Source: Deltaproteobacteria bacterium (lineage in GTDB: Bacteria; Desulfobacterota; Desulfarculia; Desulfarculales; Desulfarculaceae). From it: a stretch of DNA of 35,707 nucleotides. Position 1 is the first letter of the stretch. Each line of letters opens with the position of its first letter. Under the pieces are notes generated by a model. The model was not told the origin of the DNA and did not search any database. It was given only the letters and a program-made list of their open reading frames with translations. The stretch lies in assembly GCA_020444165.1 (NCBI GenBank), contig JAHLLK010000065.1:1-35707 (forward strand), given 5' to 3'. The translations under genes were made by a program, and so were the position numbers. Shown here one piece after another: positions 14,440 through 24,339 of the stretch.

Positions 14440-15568
14440 ACGCAGAGCCAGACTATTGCAAGGCAACGAAGCCGCCAGCCTGGGGGCCTTGGCCGCGGGC
14501 TGCAACTTCTTCGCAGGCTACCCCATCACCCCGGCCAGCGAGATTACCGAGTTCATGGCCCGGGAGCTGCCCCTCTTGGGGCATCCCTTCATCCAGATGG
14601 AGGACGAGATCGCCTCTTTGGGGGCCTGCCTCGGCGCCTCCCTGGCCGGGCGCAAGGCTCTCACTTCCACCAGCGGCCCCGGCTTCAGCCTGATGCAGGA
14701 AAACCTGGGCTACGCCTGCCTGGCCGAGGTGCCGGTGGTGGTGGCCAACGTCATGCGGGCCGGGCCCAGCACGGGCATGCCCACCAACGTGGCCCAGGGC
14801 GACGTGCAGCAGGCCCGCTGGGGCACCCACGGCGACCACCCGGCGATAGTGCTTTCCCCCACCTCGGTGGCCGAATGCTTCGGGTTCATGGTCCGGGCCT
14901 TCAACCTGGCCGAGCGCTTCCGCACCCCGGTGATCTTCCTGGCCGACGAGATGGTGGCCCACATGCGGGAAAAGGTGGTCCTGCCCGACGACGACGAACT
15001 GGAGATCATCGAGCGCCGCCATCCCACCGTGCCGCCGGATTGGTACGTGCCCTACCAGACCGACGGCAGCCTCATCCCCCGCCTGGCCGACCTGGGCGAG
15101 GGCTACCGCTATCACGTCACGGGCCTGGTGCACGACGAACGGGGCTTCCCCACCCGCCGGGCCGACGAGGTGGAGCCGTTCTACAACCGGCTGTTCAGCA
15201 AGATCAGCCGCCACTTCGGCGATCTGGAGATGGTGACCCCCCTGGCCCTGGACGACGCCGAGCTGGTGATCATCGCCTATGGCTGCACGGCCCGGAGCGC
15301 CCAGGCCGCCGTACGTCTGGGACGGGAAAAGGGCCTGCCCCTGGGGCTTTTGACCCTCAATTGCCTCTGGCCCTTCCCCCGCCAGGCTGTGGAGCAGGCG
15401 CTCACCGGCAAGAAGGCCGCCTTGGTGCCGGAGCTGAACATGGGCCAGATCAGCCGCGAGGTGAAAAGGGTCAACGACGGGCGCACCAGCGTCTACCGCC
15501 ACGGCAAGATGAACGGCTCCATGATCACCCCCGAGGAGATCCTGAACCGCTTGAAGGAGATCGGCTGA
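14432..15568 (+). CDS. korA: 2-oxoacid:ferredoxin oxidoreductase alpha subunit KorA
   Basis: A 378-residue alpha subunit. It contains the N-terminal pyrimidine-binding part of the thiamine diphosphate site (GNEAASLGALAAGCNFFAGY, PITPASEI, MEDEIASLGA) and a C-terminal domain II (LVIIAYGCTARSAQAAVRLG). With KorB it oxidatively decarboxylates a 2-oxoacid, most likely 2-oxoglutarate, to the acyl-CoA while reducing ferredoxin, or runs in reverse. The gene order D-A-B-C fits 2-oxoglutarate-type enzymes; pyruvate or other branched substrates cannot be excluded. The stop overlaps the korB start. Confidence 0.9.
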   Translation: MAKRRARLLQGNEAASLGALAAGCNFFAGYPITPASEITEFMARELPLLGHPFIQMEDEIASLGACLGASLAGRKALTSTSGPGFSLMQENLGYACLAEVPVVVANVMRAGPSTGMPTNVAQGDVQQARWGTHGDHPAIVLSPTSVAECFGFMVRAFNLAERFRTPVIFLADEMVAHMREKVVLPDDDELEIIERRHPTVPPDWYVPYQTDGSLIPRLADLGEGYRYHVTGLVHDERGFPTRRADEVEPFYNRLFSKISRHFGDLEMVTPLALDDAELVIIAYGCTARSAQAAVRLGREKGLPLGLLTLNCLWPFPRQAVEQALTGKKAALVPELNMGQISREVKRVNDGRTSVYRHGKMNGSMITPEEILNRLKEIG

Positions 15569-16410
15569 TGCCACCGGTGCACCGCAGCGTAGTCTATGAC
15601 TGGCTTCGTCATGACAAGAAGTTCCCCCACGTCTGGTGCCCCGGCTGCGGCCTGGGCATCCTGTTGGGCTCCCTGATCCGCGCCTTCAGCGAGCTGGACC
15701 TGGACAAGAACCAACTGGTCCTGGTGTCGGGCATCGGCTGCTCCGGCCGGTTGCCGGTGTACGTGGACGTGGGCAGCGTGCACACCACCCACGGCCGGGC
15801 CCTCACCTTTGCCACCGGCATCAAGCTGGCCAAACCGGAGATGAAGGTGGTGGTGGTGATGGGTGACGGCGACGCCACGGCCATCGGCGGCAACCACTTG
15901 ATCCACGCCGCCCGCCGCAACCTGGACGTCACCGCGCTCATCGTCAACAACCAGACCTACGGCATGACCGGCGGGCAGTACAGCCCCACCACCCCCCAGG
16001 GGGCCAAGGCCACCACGGCCCGCTACGGCCACATCGAGCCGGCCTTTGACATCAGCGCCCTGTCCATCACCGCCGGGGCCTCCTTTGTGGCCCGCTCCAC
16101 GGTGTACCACGTGACCCAGCTGGACTCCCTGTTGGCCCAGGCCGTGGCCCACCCGGGGTTTGGGGTGGTGGAGGTGCTCTCGCCCTGCCACACCAACTTC
16201 GGCCGGCAGAACCGCCTGGGCTCCCAGGTGGACATGATGCTGGACTTCAAGCGCCGCGCCGTGCGCCAGGAGCGTTGGGAAAAGCTCAGCTCGGAGGAGC
16301 GGGCCGGCAAGTTCTCGGTGGGGGTCCTGGCCCAGAGGGACCAGCCGCACTATTGGGAGATGTACCAGGAGGTCTGCCGCCGGGCCCAGGGCAAGGAGAC
16401 GCGCGCATGA
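15568..16410 (+). CDS. korB: 2-oxoacid:ferredoxin oxidoreductase beta subunit KorB
   Basis: A 280-residue thiamine diphosphate- and Fe-S-binding subunit. The start MPPVHRSVVYDWLRHD lies on the TGATG junction with korA. Cys24 and Cys27 (CPGCG) together with GIGCSGR further on ligate the [4Fe-4S] cluster. The diphosphate/Mg motif GDGDATAIGGNH begins at residue 99 and ends with VNNQTYGMTGGQ. All key residues are present. Confidence 0.92.
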   Translation: MPPVHRSVVYDWLRHDKKFPHVWCPGCGLGILLGSLIRAFSELDLDKNQLVLVSGIGCSGRLPVYVDVGSVHTTHGRALTFATGIKLAKPEMKVVVVMGDGDATAIGGNHLIHAARRNLDVTALIVNNQTYGMTGGQYSPTTPQGAKATTARYGHIEPAFDISALSITAGASFVARSTVYHVTQLDSLLAQAVAHPGFGVVEVLSPCHTNFGRQNRLGSQVDMMLDFKRRAVRQERWEKLSSEERAGKFSVGVLAQRDQPHYWEMYQEVCRRAQGKETRA

Positions 16411-17021
16411 AGACCGACGCACGGAACGACGAATTCTGGCGGCACGAGATCCGCCTGGCCGGCTCGGGTGGCCAGGGCCTCATCCTGGCCGGGCTGATCC
16501 TGGCCGAGGCGGCCGGGCTCTATGACAACCGCGAGGTGGCCATGGTGCAGAGCTACGGGCCCGAGGCCCGGGGCGGGGCCAGCAAGGCCGAGGTCATCAT
16601 CAGCAGCCACCCCATCGACTATCCCCTGTGCACCCGGGTGGACGTGTTCCTGGCCCTGACCCAGGAGGCGGCCGACTCCTACGGCTGGGACCTGAAGCCC
16701 GAAGCCCAGATCATCGTGGACACGGACCTGGTGAGCCATCCCCCCAGCAGCCGGGCCATGGCCCTGCCTTTCACGGCCACGGCCCGGGACAAGCTCAAGA
16801 AACCCATGGTAGCCAACGTGGTGGCCTTGGGGGCCATCTGCGAACTGACCGGGGTGGTTAGCCGGCGCTCCCTGGAGCGGGCGCTGTTGGCCCGGGTGCC
16901 GGCCGGCACCGAGGCCCTGAACAAGAAAGCCCTGTCGTTGGGGGTGAAGATGGTGCGGGACTACCTGGGCAAGGCCGGCGAGGCCCCGCCCCGGGAGGAG
17001 CCCCACCTGGAAGACATGTGA
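16407..17021 (+). CDS. korC: 2-oxoacid:ferredoxin oxidoreductase gamma subunit KorC
   Basis: A 204-residue subunit with the family N-terminus IRLAGSGGQGLILAGLILAE and SYGPEARGGASKAEV (about 45-60). The gamma domain closes the complex and helps CoA binding. The start overlaps the korB stop (ATGA). A terminator follows after about 48 bases, so korDABC is one four-gene operon. Confidence 0.9.
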   Translation: MKTDARNDEFWRHEIRLAGSGGQGLILAGLILAEAAGLYDNREVAMVQSYGPEARGGASKAEVIISSHPIDYPLCTRVDVFLALTQEAADSYGWDLKPEAQIIVDTDLVSHPPSSRAMALPFTATARDKLKKPMVANVVALGAICELTGVVSRRSLERALLARVPAGTEALNKKALSLGVKMVRDYLGKAGEAPPREEPHLEDM

Positions 17022-17068
17022 GGAGGCGGCCCGGGGAAACCCGGGCCTCTCCTTGGCCCCTCAAAAGC

Positions 17069-17110
17069 TCACCGGCCTCGGGCGCTTCCTCCGGGGCCGG
17101 TGATTTTTTT
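17069..17110 (+). terminator. Terminator of korDABC
   Basis: A 9-bp stem (17069-17077 with 17095-17103) is followed by seven T residues at 17104-17110. Confidence 0.85.
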
Positions 17111-17134
17111 CTCTGGGAAGTTGGCCCGTGGCCC

Positions 17135-17836
17135 TCAGAACCGAAACGGCACGATGGACCGGGTGCGGGCCTTGATGAGCACCCTTTGGGTTTGGCTGCG
17201 GCCCGCGGCCTGGGCGTTGACCGTGCGCCAGCCCACCGGCAGGTCGGACAGCGCCAGGGGGGTGCGGCCCCGGGGCTGGCCGTCCACCGCCACCTGGGCC
17301 GGGAGGTTGGCCTCCACCAACAGCGCGCCGTGGGTGTCCAGGAACTGCTGCCGCAGAGCCACGTCGCGGTACTCGCGGGCCAGGGGATGGTCGGTCAGCA
17401 CGGTCAGCACACTGTCAAAGGCCGCGGCCGCCGCCATCCAGCGGCGCTGGTTGAACAGATTCACCCCTTCCACGAATTCCAGGCTGGCGTCCTGGCGGCG
17501 CTCGATCTCCGCGATCTGGGCCGGGTAGTTCCGCTCCCGCGTGGGCAGCTCGGCCAGGCGGCGCTGGGCGGTGGTCCAGCCGGGGCGCACCTTCAAGGCC
17601 TGTTCCCACAGCTGCCGGGCCTTGGCGAATTCGCCTCCGGCAGCCGCGATCTCGCCCCGGTCCAGGAGGTCCAGGGAGCGGTCTCCCTCCAGGGCGGCGG
17701 CCTCGGCCGGGCTGGGCGCGGCGGCGTTGGCGGCGGGGGCCGGAGCGGCGGGATCTGCGGCCAGGCCCGCCAAGGGGACCAGACTCAGCATCGCCCCCAG
17801 GGCGGCGATCACGACGATATTTACCCAGGCGCGCAA
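17135..17836 (-). CDS. Exported TPR/PEGA-like periplasmic protein
   Basis: A protein of 233 residues from a TTG at 17836, which has AAGGAGG six bases upstream; a further TTG at 17854 would put that ribosome site inside the gene. It has a signal peptide (VVIAALGAMLSLVPLAGLAA), an Ala/Pro-rich linker, then TPR-like helices (FAKARQLWEQALKVRPGW; FNQRRWMAAAAAFDSVLTVL) and a C-terminal small beta-domain (ALLVEANLPAQVAVDGQPRG, TPLALSDLPVG) that resembles a PEGA domain. A cell-wall or envelope role is possible; no enzyme activity is indicated. It converges with korC. Confidence 0.7.
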   Translation of the reverse strand: MRAWVNIVVIAALGAMLSLVPLAGLAADPAAPAPAANAAAPSPAEAAALEGDRSLDLLDRGEIAAAGGEFAKARQLWEQALKVRPGWTTAQRRLAELPTRERNYPAQIAEIERRQDASLEFVEGVNLFNQRRWMAAAAAFDSVLTVLTDHPLAREYRDVALRQQFLDTHGALLVEANLPAQVAVDGQPRGRTPLALSDLPVGWRTVNAQAAGRSQTQRVLIKARTRSIVPFRF

Positions 17837-18314
17837 AGGGCACCTCCTTGCCAAAAAGGGGAAAGCTTACTCTAAAAAGCTAGCAGTTTGCCCCTCCGGG
17901 GGCAAGGCCTGGCGGGCCACGGGACTCCGGTGTCCGGGGCCGCCGGCTTAGCTCCCCGCCGGGGAGGGATTTGACTTCCGGGCCCCTAAGGGGGAAACTT
18001 GGCTCAGCAAGGCCCCTCTACCGCCGGCCGGGAAACCTCTCGGCGCCGGCCGGGTCACCGTCACCAAAAAGCTGATTGTGCCTAGCCACGCCTTTGGTAC
18101 ATCATTAAGGCTTGGCGAGCAGGCCGACGGATTTCTGACCGACCAATCAGATGATTTGTAAACTCCCATTCCACGCCAAGGTGCTGCCATGAACCTCATA
18201 ACCCAGGTAGTCCGTTGGAGAAAGCCGCGCTTGGCTTTTTCTTTTGAGTACTTGCGCCCCGGCGCCGGGGGCAGGTTCCCGTCTGCCCCCCAGACGGACC
18301 CCAGCCGGCCTTCG
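17837..18314. promoter_or_regulatory. Divergent regulatory region before the efflux operon
   Basis: This gap separates the TPR protein from the efflux adaptor. An inverted repeat TCTGA-N8-TCAGA lies at 18134-18151 and could be a TetR-type operator; no regulator gene is adjacent. CGCCGGCCGGG occurs twice near 18021-18053. An open frame from an ATG at 18189 continues in phase into the adaptor and would add 42 residues. Confidence 0.35.
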
Positions 18315-19475
18315 ATGAAGCCGTCCCCCGGGGAGCGCTCCCGGGTCCCCTGGCTGGCCGGCATCGCGGGGGCTCTCTTGGCCGCCTTCCTGTGCGCCGC
18401 TCTGCCCGCCTGGGCCGCCCCTCCCGGCGGACCGGGCGACCAGGCCCCGCCACCGGCGGTGATCGTGGCCATCATCATAGAAAAAGACGTGAACCCGCCC
18501 CTGGACTTCGTGGGCAAGGTGGAGGCGGTGCAGGCGGTGGACCTGCGGGCCCGGGTGCAGGGCTTCCTGCGTAAGGTGGCCTTTACCGAAGGCTCCCAGG
18601 TCCAGGCCGGCGACCTCATGTACGTGATCGAGCAAGACCTCTACCAGGCCGGGGTGGACTTGGCCAAGGCCAAGGTGGCCGAGGCCGAGGCTTCACTGAC
18701 CAAGGCCCAGCAGTATCTGCGGCGGGTCAAGATGACCAAGCCCGGCAGCGTTTCGGTGACCGACGTGGAGACGGCCCAGGCCAATGAGGAAGCGGCCATC
18801 GCCGTGTTGGCCGAGGCCAAGGCCAACCTGGAGGAGGCCAAGATCAACTACGGGTACACCACCATCGAGGCGCCCATCACCGGGCGGGTCGGCCACACGG
18901 CCATCACCCGGGGCAACCTGGTGGGCCCGTCTTCCGGCATCCTGGCCCGCATCGTCCAGACCGATCCCATCCGGGTGGTCTACTCCATCACCGAGAACCG
19001 CCTGCCCGAGATTCAGGAAGCCCGCGGGGCCAGCGGCGAGGAGGGCTGGAAGACCCGGGTGGTGCATCTCCGCCTGCCCGACGGCCGGATGTATCCCTTG
19101 GCCGGCAAGATCGAGTTCATGGACAACCAGGTGGACTACACCACCGGCACCATCGCCTTCCGGGCCTTGTTCGACAACCCCCAGGCCGCCCTCATCCCGG
19201 GGCAATACGTGACCGTGGTGGAAACCGCCCGCCAACCCCGGCTCATGGCCGTGGTGCCCCAGGCGGCGGTGCTGGAGGACCGCGAGGGCCGCTACGTGTT
19301 CGTGGTGGACAATAAAGACCAGGCAGAGTTGCGCCGTATCGTCACCGGCCCCGAGGTGGGCACGGATTGGGTGGCGGAAAAGGGCCTCAAGGCCGGCGAA
19401 CGGATCATCGTGGAAGGCTTGCAGAAAGTGCGGCCCGGCCAACCGGTGAAACCAGAGCTCCAGAAGGCGAAATAG
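18315..19475 (+). CDS. RND efflux membrane-fusion (adaptor) protein
   Basis: The periplasmic adaptor of a tripartite pump, 386 residues from the ATG at 18315. It has a signal peptide (PWLAGIAGALLAAFLCAALP then AWA), a barrel-sandwich hybrid (VDLRARVQGFLRKVAFTEGS; TTIEAPITGRVGHTAI), a long alpha-hairpin in between (about 110-170) and beta-barrel and membrane-proximal domains (LIPGQYVTVV; LKAGERIIVEGLQKVRPGQP). These are AcrA/MexA-type features. An upstream in-frame ATG at 18189 has a weak ribosome site and would bury the signal peptide. The transporter follows nine bases downstream. Confidence 0.88.
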   Translation: MKPSPGERSRVPWLAGIAGALLAAFLCAALPAWAAPPGGPGDQAPPPAVIVAIIIEKDVNPPLDFVGKVEAVQAVDLRARVQGFLRKVAFTEGSQVQAGDLMYVIEQDLYQAGVDLAKAKVAEAEASLTKAQQYLRRVKMTKPGSVSVTDVETAQANEEAAIAVLAEAKANLEEAKINYGYTTIEAPITGRVGHTAITRGNLVGPSSGILARIVQTDPIRVVYSITENRLPEIQEARGASGEEGWKTRVVHLRLPDGRMYPLAGKIEFMDNQVDYTTGTIAFRALFDNPQAALIPGQYVTVVETARQPRLMAVVPQAAVLEDREGRYVFVVDNKDQAELRRIVTGPEVGTDWVAEKGLKAGERIIVEGLQKVRPGQPVKPELQKAK

Positions 19476-19484
19476 AGGCGCGGC

Positions 19485-22400
19485 ATGATCTCAAAAGTCT
19501 TTATCGAGCGGCCGCGCTTGGCCGTGGTGGTGTCCCTGGTCATCGTTATCGCCGGCATCCTGGCCATCATGAACATCCCGGTGGCCCAGTACCCCCAGAT
19601 CACTCCGCCCGAGATCCGGGTGAGCGCTGTTTATCCCGGAGCCAACGCCCAGGTGGTGGCCGAGAGCGTGGCCGCGCCCATCGAGGCCCAGGTCAACGGG
19701 GTGGAGAACATGCTGTACATGTCCTCCACCTGTTCCAACGACGGCAACTACTCCCTTGCGGTCACCTTTGCCGTGGGCACCGACCCCAACATCGCCCAGG
19801 TGAACGTGTTGAACCGGGTGCAGCAGGCCCAGGCCAAGCTGCCGGCCACGGTGGTGGCCCAGGGCCTCACCGTGCGCACCCGCTCCTCCAACATGCTGGG
19901 CATCATCAACTTCAGTTCGCCCGGCGGCACCTATGACGAGCTTTATCTGAACAACTACGTGGCCATCAATGTGCGCGACGTGCTGGCCCGCCAAAAAGGC
20001 GTGAGCGACGCCTTCATCTTCGGCAACATGGACTACAGCATGCGCATCTGGATGGACCCGGAGCGCCTGGCCTCCCTGGGGCTCACCGCCACCGACGTGG
20101 TGGACGCCATCGGCAACCAGAACATCCAGGCCGCGGCCGGTTCCCTGGGCACTGCCCCGGGGGTCAAGAACCAGCAGGTGCAGTACACCCTCCGGGCCCG
20201 GGGTCGGCTGACCAAGCCCAAGGATTTCGAGAACATCGTGGTGCGCACCAACCAGGAGGGCGGGGTGCTCCGGGTCAAGGACGTGGCCCGGGTGGAGCTG
20301 GGCTCGGGCTCCTACTCCCGCTTCGCCCGCCTGAATGGCGCGCCGTCCGTGCCCATGGCCATCTACCAGACCTCGGACGCCAATGCGCTGGAGACCATGC
20401 AGGGGGTGGAGAAGACCCTGCAAGAGCTGTCCAAGCGCTTCCCCAAGGATCTGGTCTACACCATGATGTACGACTCCACCAAATTCGTCAGCACCACCAT
20501 CCTGGAGATCACGCTCACCCTGCTGTTGACCTTTACCCTGGTGGTGGGGGTCACCTTTGTGTTTTTGCAGGACTGGCGGGCCACCCTGATCCCCTCCCTG
20601 GCCATCCCGGTGAGCCTCATCGGCACCTTCGCGGTGCTCATGGCCCTGGGTTACAGCGCCAACATCATCACCCTGTTCGCCCTGATCCTGGCCATCGGCG
20701 TGGTGGTGGACGACGCCATCGTGGTGGTGGAGAACACCCAGCGCATCCTGCAGGACGAGAAGCTATCCACCAGGGAAGCGGCTATCAAGAGCATGTCCCA
20801 GGTGACCGGGCCCATCCTCGCCACCACCTTGGTCTTGTTGGCGGTGTTCGTGCCGGTGGGCTTTTTGCCGGGCATCACCGGCCGGCTGTACCAGCAGTTC
20901 GCGGTGACCATCTGTGTGGCCGTGCTCTTGTCGGCCATCAACGCCCTGTCCTTGAGCCCGGCCCTGTGCGCCGTGTTTCTGCGGCCCACGCGGCCGGTGC
21001 ACCGGGGGCCCCTGGCCTGGTTCAGCCGGGTCCTGGAGGCCTCCCGCCGGGGCTACGTGGCCGGGGCGGCGTGGCTTATCCGCCGGGGGCTCCTGGTGGC
21101 CCTGCTGGTGCTCGCCATCCTGGGGGCGGACTATTTCCTGTTCACGGCCAGCCCCACCAGCTTCCTGCCCCAGGAGGACCAGGGCGTCATTTTCTTGAAC
21201 GTCCAGCTGCCCTCCAGCGCCTCCTTGTCCCGCACCAGCCAGGTCTCCCAGCAGGTCTGGGACGTGTTGAAGGACGTGGACGGCATCCAGACCGTCCTGG
21301 CGGTCAACGGTTACAGCATCCTCTCGGGTTCCAGCGAGGACGTGGCTTTGGGGGTCATCACCCTGAAACATTGGAGCGAGCGGGAGACGCCCGAGACCCG
21401 CCTGCCGGGCCTGTTGAACATCATCAACCAGCGCTTGTCCACCATCCCCACGGCCCGCATCATCGCCTTTGTGCCGCCGGCCATCATGGGCCTGGGCCTG
21501 GTGGGAGGCTTTGATTTCCGGCTCCAGGCCCTGGGCAACCAAACCCCCTCGGAGCTGGCCGCCGCGGCCAACGCCTTTTTGGTGAAGGCCAACCAGGACC
21601 CCGACATCATGATGGCCTACACCACCTACTCGGCCGATGTGCCCCAGGTCTACGTACACCTGGACCGGGTGAAAGCCGAGACCCTGGGGGTGCCGGTGCG
21701 GCGGGTGTTCAGCACCCTGCAGGCCCAGTTGGGCTCGCAGTACGTCAACGACTTCAACCTGTACAGCCGTATCTTCCAGGTGAAGGTGCAGGCCGACGCC
21801 CGGTTCCGGGAAAACACCGAGGACGTGGGGCGCCTGTACGTGCGCTCCGACGCGGGCAAGATGGTGCCCCTGTCCACCCTGGTGAAGCTCTCCACCGTGC
21901 TGGGGCCGCAGACCATCTACCGTTACAACCAGTTCACCGCGGCCACCATCAACGGCCAGGCCGCCCCGGGCAAGAGTTCCGGCGAGGCCATGGACGCGCT
22001 GGAGCGCCTGGCCAACAATTCCCTGCCGAAGAACTACGGCTATGAGTGGTCCAGCCTCAGCTACCAGGAGAAGCAGGTCTCCGGCCAGGCGGCCATGCTC
22101 CTCATGCTGGCGCTTCTGTTCGGCTATCTCTTCCTGGTGGCCCAGTACGAAAGCTGGACCATCCCGGTGCCGGTCATCCTCTCCATCTCCGTGGCCGCGT
22201 TGGGCGCCTTGGCCGGGGTGTGGATCACCGGGCTTTCGCTGTCCATCTACGCCCAGATCGGTTTGGTGCTCCTGGTGGGCCTGGCCAGCAAGAACGCCAT
22301 CCTCATCGTGGAGTTCGCCAAGGAGCAGCGGGAGGTGGAGGGCAAGGGCATCGTGGAGGCGGCCCTGATGGGGGCCCGGCTGCGTTACCGGGCGGTGTTG

Positions 22401-22685
22401 ATGACCGCCTTCTCCTTCATCCTGGGCGTGTTTCCCCTGGTCATCGCCACCGGGGCCGGCGCGGCCAGCCGCCGGGAGATCGGCACCACGGTGTTCTACG
22501 GCATGCTGGCCGTGACCGTGCTGGGCATCTTCGTTATTCCCGCCTTGTACGCCATGTTCCAGGGCATCCGCGAGGGGGCCAAGAGCCGCTTCGGCAACGG
22601 TGGGAACGGTGCGAATGGCAAGACGGAGGCGGTGAAGCCGGCGGTTGATAAGCCGGCGGAAGAAGGTAAGCAGGCGGACGAATAA
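19485..22685 (+). CDS. RND efflux transporter, HAE1 (AcrB/MexB) family
   Basis: A 1066-residue proton-driven inner-membrane pump of the usual length for drug-exporting RND proteins. It starts [20 protein letters not shown]. The proton-relay aspartates are in [13 protein letters not shown] (Asp409, Asp410) and the partner lysine in [15 protein letters not shown] (Lys936). Two large periplasmic loops flank the membrane blocks. The porter domain sequence fits multidrug or solvent export, but the substrates are unknown. No outer-membrane channel gene follows; a terminator closes the operon, so a TolC-like protein must come from elsewhere. Confidence 0.93.
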   Translation: MISKVFIERPRLAVVVSLVIVIAGILAIMNIPVAQYPQITPPEIRVSAVYPGANAQVVAESVAAPIEAQVNGVENMLYMSSTCSNDGNYSLAVTFAVGTDPNIAQVNVLNRVQQAQAKLPATVVAQGLTVRTRSSNMLGIINFSSPGGTYDELYLNNYVAINVRDVLARQKGVSDAFIFGNMDYSMRIWMDPERLASLGLTATDVVDAIGNQNIQAAAGSLGTAPGVKNQQVQYTLRARGRLTKPKDFENIVVRTNQEGGVLRVKDVARVELGSGSYSRFARLNGAPSVPMAIYQTSDANALETMQGVEKTLQELSKRFPKDLVYTMMYDSTKFVSTTILEITLTLLLTFTLVVGVTFVFLQDWRATLIPSLAIPVSLIGTFAVLMALGYSANIITLFALILAIGVVVDDAIVVVENTQRILQDEKLSTREAAIKSMSQVTGPILATTLVLLAVFVPVGFLPGITGRLYQQFAVTICVAVLLSAINALSLSPALCAVFLRPTRPVHRGPLAWFSRVLEASRRGYVAGAAWLIRRGLLVALLVLAILGADYFLFTASPTSFLPQEDQGVIFLNVQLPSSASLSRTSQVSQQVWDVLKDVDGIQTVLAVNGYSILSGSSEDVALGVITLKHWSERETPETRLPGLLNIINQRLSTIPTARIIAFVPPAIMGLGLVGGFDFRLQALGNQTPSELAAAANAFLVKANQDPDIMMAYTTYSADVPQVYVHLDRVKAETLGVPVRRVFSTLQAQLGSQYVNDFNLYSRIFQVKVQADARFRENTEDVGRLYVRSDAGKMVPLSTLVKLSTVLGPQTIYRYNQFTAATINGQAAPGKSSGEAMDALERLANNSLPKNYGYEWSSLSYQEKQVSGQAAMLLMLALLFGYLFLVAQYESWTIPVPVILSISVAALGALAGVWITGLSLSIYAQIGLVLLVGLASKNAILIVEFAKEQREVEGKGIVEAALMGARLRYRAVLMTAFSFILGVFPLVIATGAGAASRREIGTTVFYGMLAVTVLGIFVIPALYAMFQGIREGAKSRFGNGGNGANGKTEAVKPAVDKPAEEGKQADE

Positions 22686-22771
22686 ACCCCAGCGCGGGGA
22701 AAGGGAAGGGCGGCCCCGGGCCTAGTGGTTGCCGTCATACGCCCCGGATTGTAAGAAGGTTTTTGAAGGAA

Positions 22772-22816
22772 AGAAGGGCGACCATGGGCTGTTCCATGGT
22801 CGCCCTTCTGTTTCGT
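22772..22816 (+). terminator. Terminator after the RND operon
   Basis: Arms 22772-22787 and 22794-22809 form a perfect 16-bp stem with a six-base loop, followed by GTTTCG. It could also act on transcripts from the convergent lipoprotein gene. Confidence 0.8.
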
Positions 22817-22862
22817 AACATCCTCTGGATACAAGCAGATCACCTCGGTATGGGTACCTCCC

Positions 22863-23333
22863 TCAGCGATAAGGATTGCTGCAATATAAGATTTGTGACG
22901 GAGTGTTTTCGATGCTTGATATTGGCTTCTGGTGGGGTTTTAAGGTGAACTCGCATGGTTGAGCCGGGGAGGCCTCCTCTGCCTTATCATCCAAGAAGCT
23001 GGTGCAGCTGAGGTCTTCGGCCAACCTTTGCTGGCCATCTCTTGAGCAAAGGAGGACAACAGCGCAACCACCCTCATAATTGAATTTCAGGGAAAAATCT
23101 TTGTAGTATGGTCGGATATTGGTGTCGTCCTGCGTGCAATATTGAAGCAATTGTTCGCCGTTGAGGTCGGCCGGAGGTTTCATGTATTTGTAGCAGTATG
23201 CCATTTTTTTGCTCAGTACTCTCAGGGAGCTGATCGCTGTATCGCGGTTGCTTTCCTCCGGAGTTGGCGTATATTGGCAAGAAGCTAACGTTGCCACAAA
23301 CAACACATACACTACTATTTTGAAGGCTTTCAT
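22863..23333 (-). CDS. Lipoprotein of unknown function, 156 aa
   Basis: Residues 1-19 (MKAFKIVVYVLFVATLASC) are a lipoprotein signal peptide with lipobox LASC; the mature protein would be anchored in the outer or inner membrane. It is Cys-rich (about ten Cys in the mature part), suggesting disulfides. No family recognised. It starts four bases after the stop of the phospholipase-like gene, probably the same transcript. GC content and codon use are lower than in the neighbours, a sign of transfer. Confidence 0.65.
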   Translation of the reverse strand: MKAFKIVVYVLFVATLASCQYTPTPEESNRDTAISSLRVLSKKMAYCYKYMKPPADLNGEQLLQYCTQDDTNIRPYYKDFSLKFNYEGGCAVVLLCSRDGQQRLAEDLSCTSFLDDKAEEASPAQPCEFTLKPHQKPISSIENTPSQILYCSNPYR

Positions 23334-23337
23334 TTTT

Positions 23338-24252
23338 CTACCACCACACATATTTATCGGAGTAGGCGCGGCCAGTGTCGAGGTTGTAGTTGGGGATTAG
23401 GGCCAACGCTTCAAATTGACTATCAATAACTGCCCTGGCTAGGGCGTCCCAGGTTGCTAATACATTGTCCATGGAACTGTCAATTAGGTCGTGATAACTT
23501 TTGATACCAATGGGAGTATTTAGGTCGTAAATATATGCATCGTCAACGTCCAGCGGGTCAGGAGTAGAAATCGCTAAAATATCTACCAATACATGCCGCG
23601 TAAATGGATACATTTGGCCGCCCTCCTCCACAACCTTGTCCATGATGTCAATGTAGTTTTTGAACCACAAATTGATGTTAGGTTTCGCCTGGTTGTATTG
23701 GTAAGGATGAGTGTCTTGAAGGGTTGCTGCCCAGAATGATAATAATTCTGGATTTAGCTGGGATGGATTGTCTGGGTCTGCACAGAGTTTTGGTCCCGTT
23801 TTTATCGGTTCAGCTCGATCCACCGTTCCATAACCTAGATCCGGAAAAATATACGCATCTTGGTTGAGTTCGCATGTTCTATGCTCATTTTTATGATCAG
23901 CGTAATTCCCAACAATTTTTTCGACAACTGGATGTATCGTCCCGTCCATAACCAAATGTGACACGTATCCCATCAGCCAGGCTAAGCACCTAAGCTGAGT
24001 AAGCCCCTCCAAGTCACACAATATTTTTGCGGCCCTGGTGACGAAATCGAAAGTGCCCTCATAATGAAAGGTGTCCGCCCAGGATTGTTGGTCCGGATTG
24101 CCCAAGGCTAAATAGGGCAAATCTGGGCTCACGCTACCCAGTTCACAAAACTCAAGATACTTTTCAAACGCTTTAGATAACAGCTCGGGCAGCTTAGCTC
24201 CGTAATCTGTCATCCGATTCGCAAGATATATATGTGCATATCCCCCGGGCAT
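23338..24252 (-). CDS. Zinc-dependent phospholipase C-like protein
   Basis: A 304-residue protein starting MPGGYAHIYLANR. This N-terminus, GSVSPDLPYLALG (near 40) and LMGYVSHLVMDGTIHPVVEK (near 90) are hallmarks of the zn-dependent PLC/S1-P1-like fold family, in which His and Asp residues bind a metal cluster. Hydrolysis of a phosphodiester (phospholipid or nucleic acid) is the family's chemistry; there is no signal peptide, so many such members are of unknown substrate. I prefer ATG 24252 (GAGGAA seven bases upstream) over the ATG at 24267. Codon use is AT-rich. Confidence 0.75.
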   Translation of the reverse strand: MPGGYAHIYLANRMTDYGAKLPELLSKAFEKYLEFCELGSVSPDLPYLALGNPDQQSWADTFHYEGTFDFVTRAAKILCDLEGLTQLRCLAWLMGYVSHLVMDGTIHPVVEKIVGNYADHKNEHRTCELNQDAYIFPDLGYGTVDRAEPIKTGPKLCADPDNPSQLNPELLSFWAATLQDTHPYQYNQAKPNINLWFKNYIDIMDKVVEEGGQMYPFTRHVLVDILAISTPDPLDVDDAYIYDLNTPIGIKSYHDLIDSSMDNVLATWDALARAVIDSQFEALALIPNYNLDTGRAYSDKYVWW

Positions 24253-24286
24253 ATCTCTATTCCTCATGATAGATGTTGCTTCCTGG

Positions 24287-24315
24287 ATTTTTGGCTTCCT
24301 TAGGAAGCCAAAAAT
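24287..24315. repeat. Perfect 14-bp palindrome with one-base centre
   Basis: Every position from 24287 to 24315 pairs with its mirror around T24301. It carries A- and T-runs at both ends, like a bidirectional terminator, or it may be an operator for the phospholipase-like gene 35 bases away. Confidence 0.6.
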
Positions 24316-24339
24316 AATCCGATCGCGCTGCGATAAAAT

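Noticed and set aside
14453..15574. A long minus frame opposite korA
   Set aside because: Shadow; korA has clear family motifs and overlaps its neighbours correctly.
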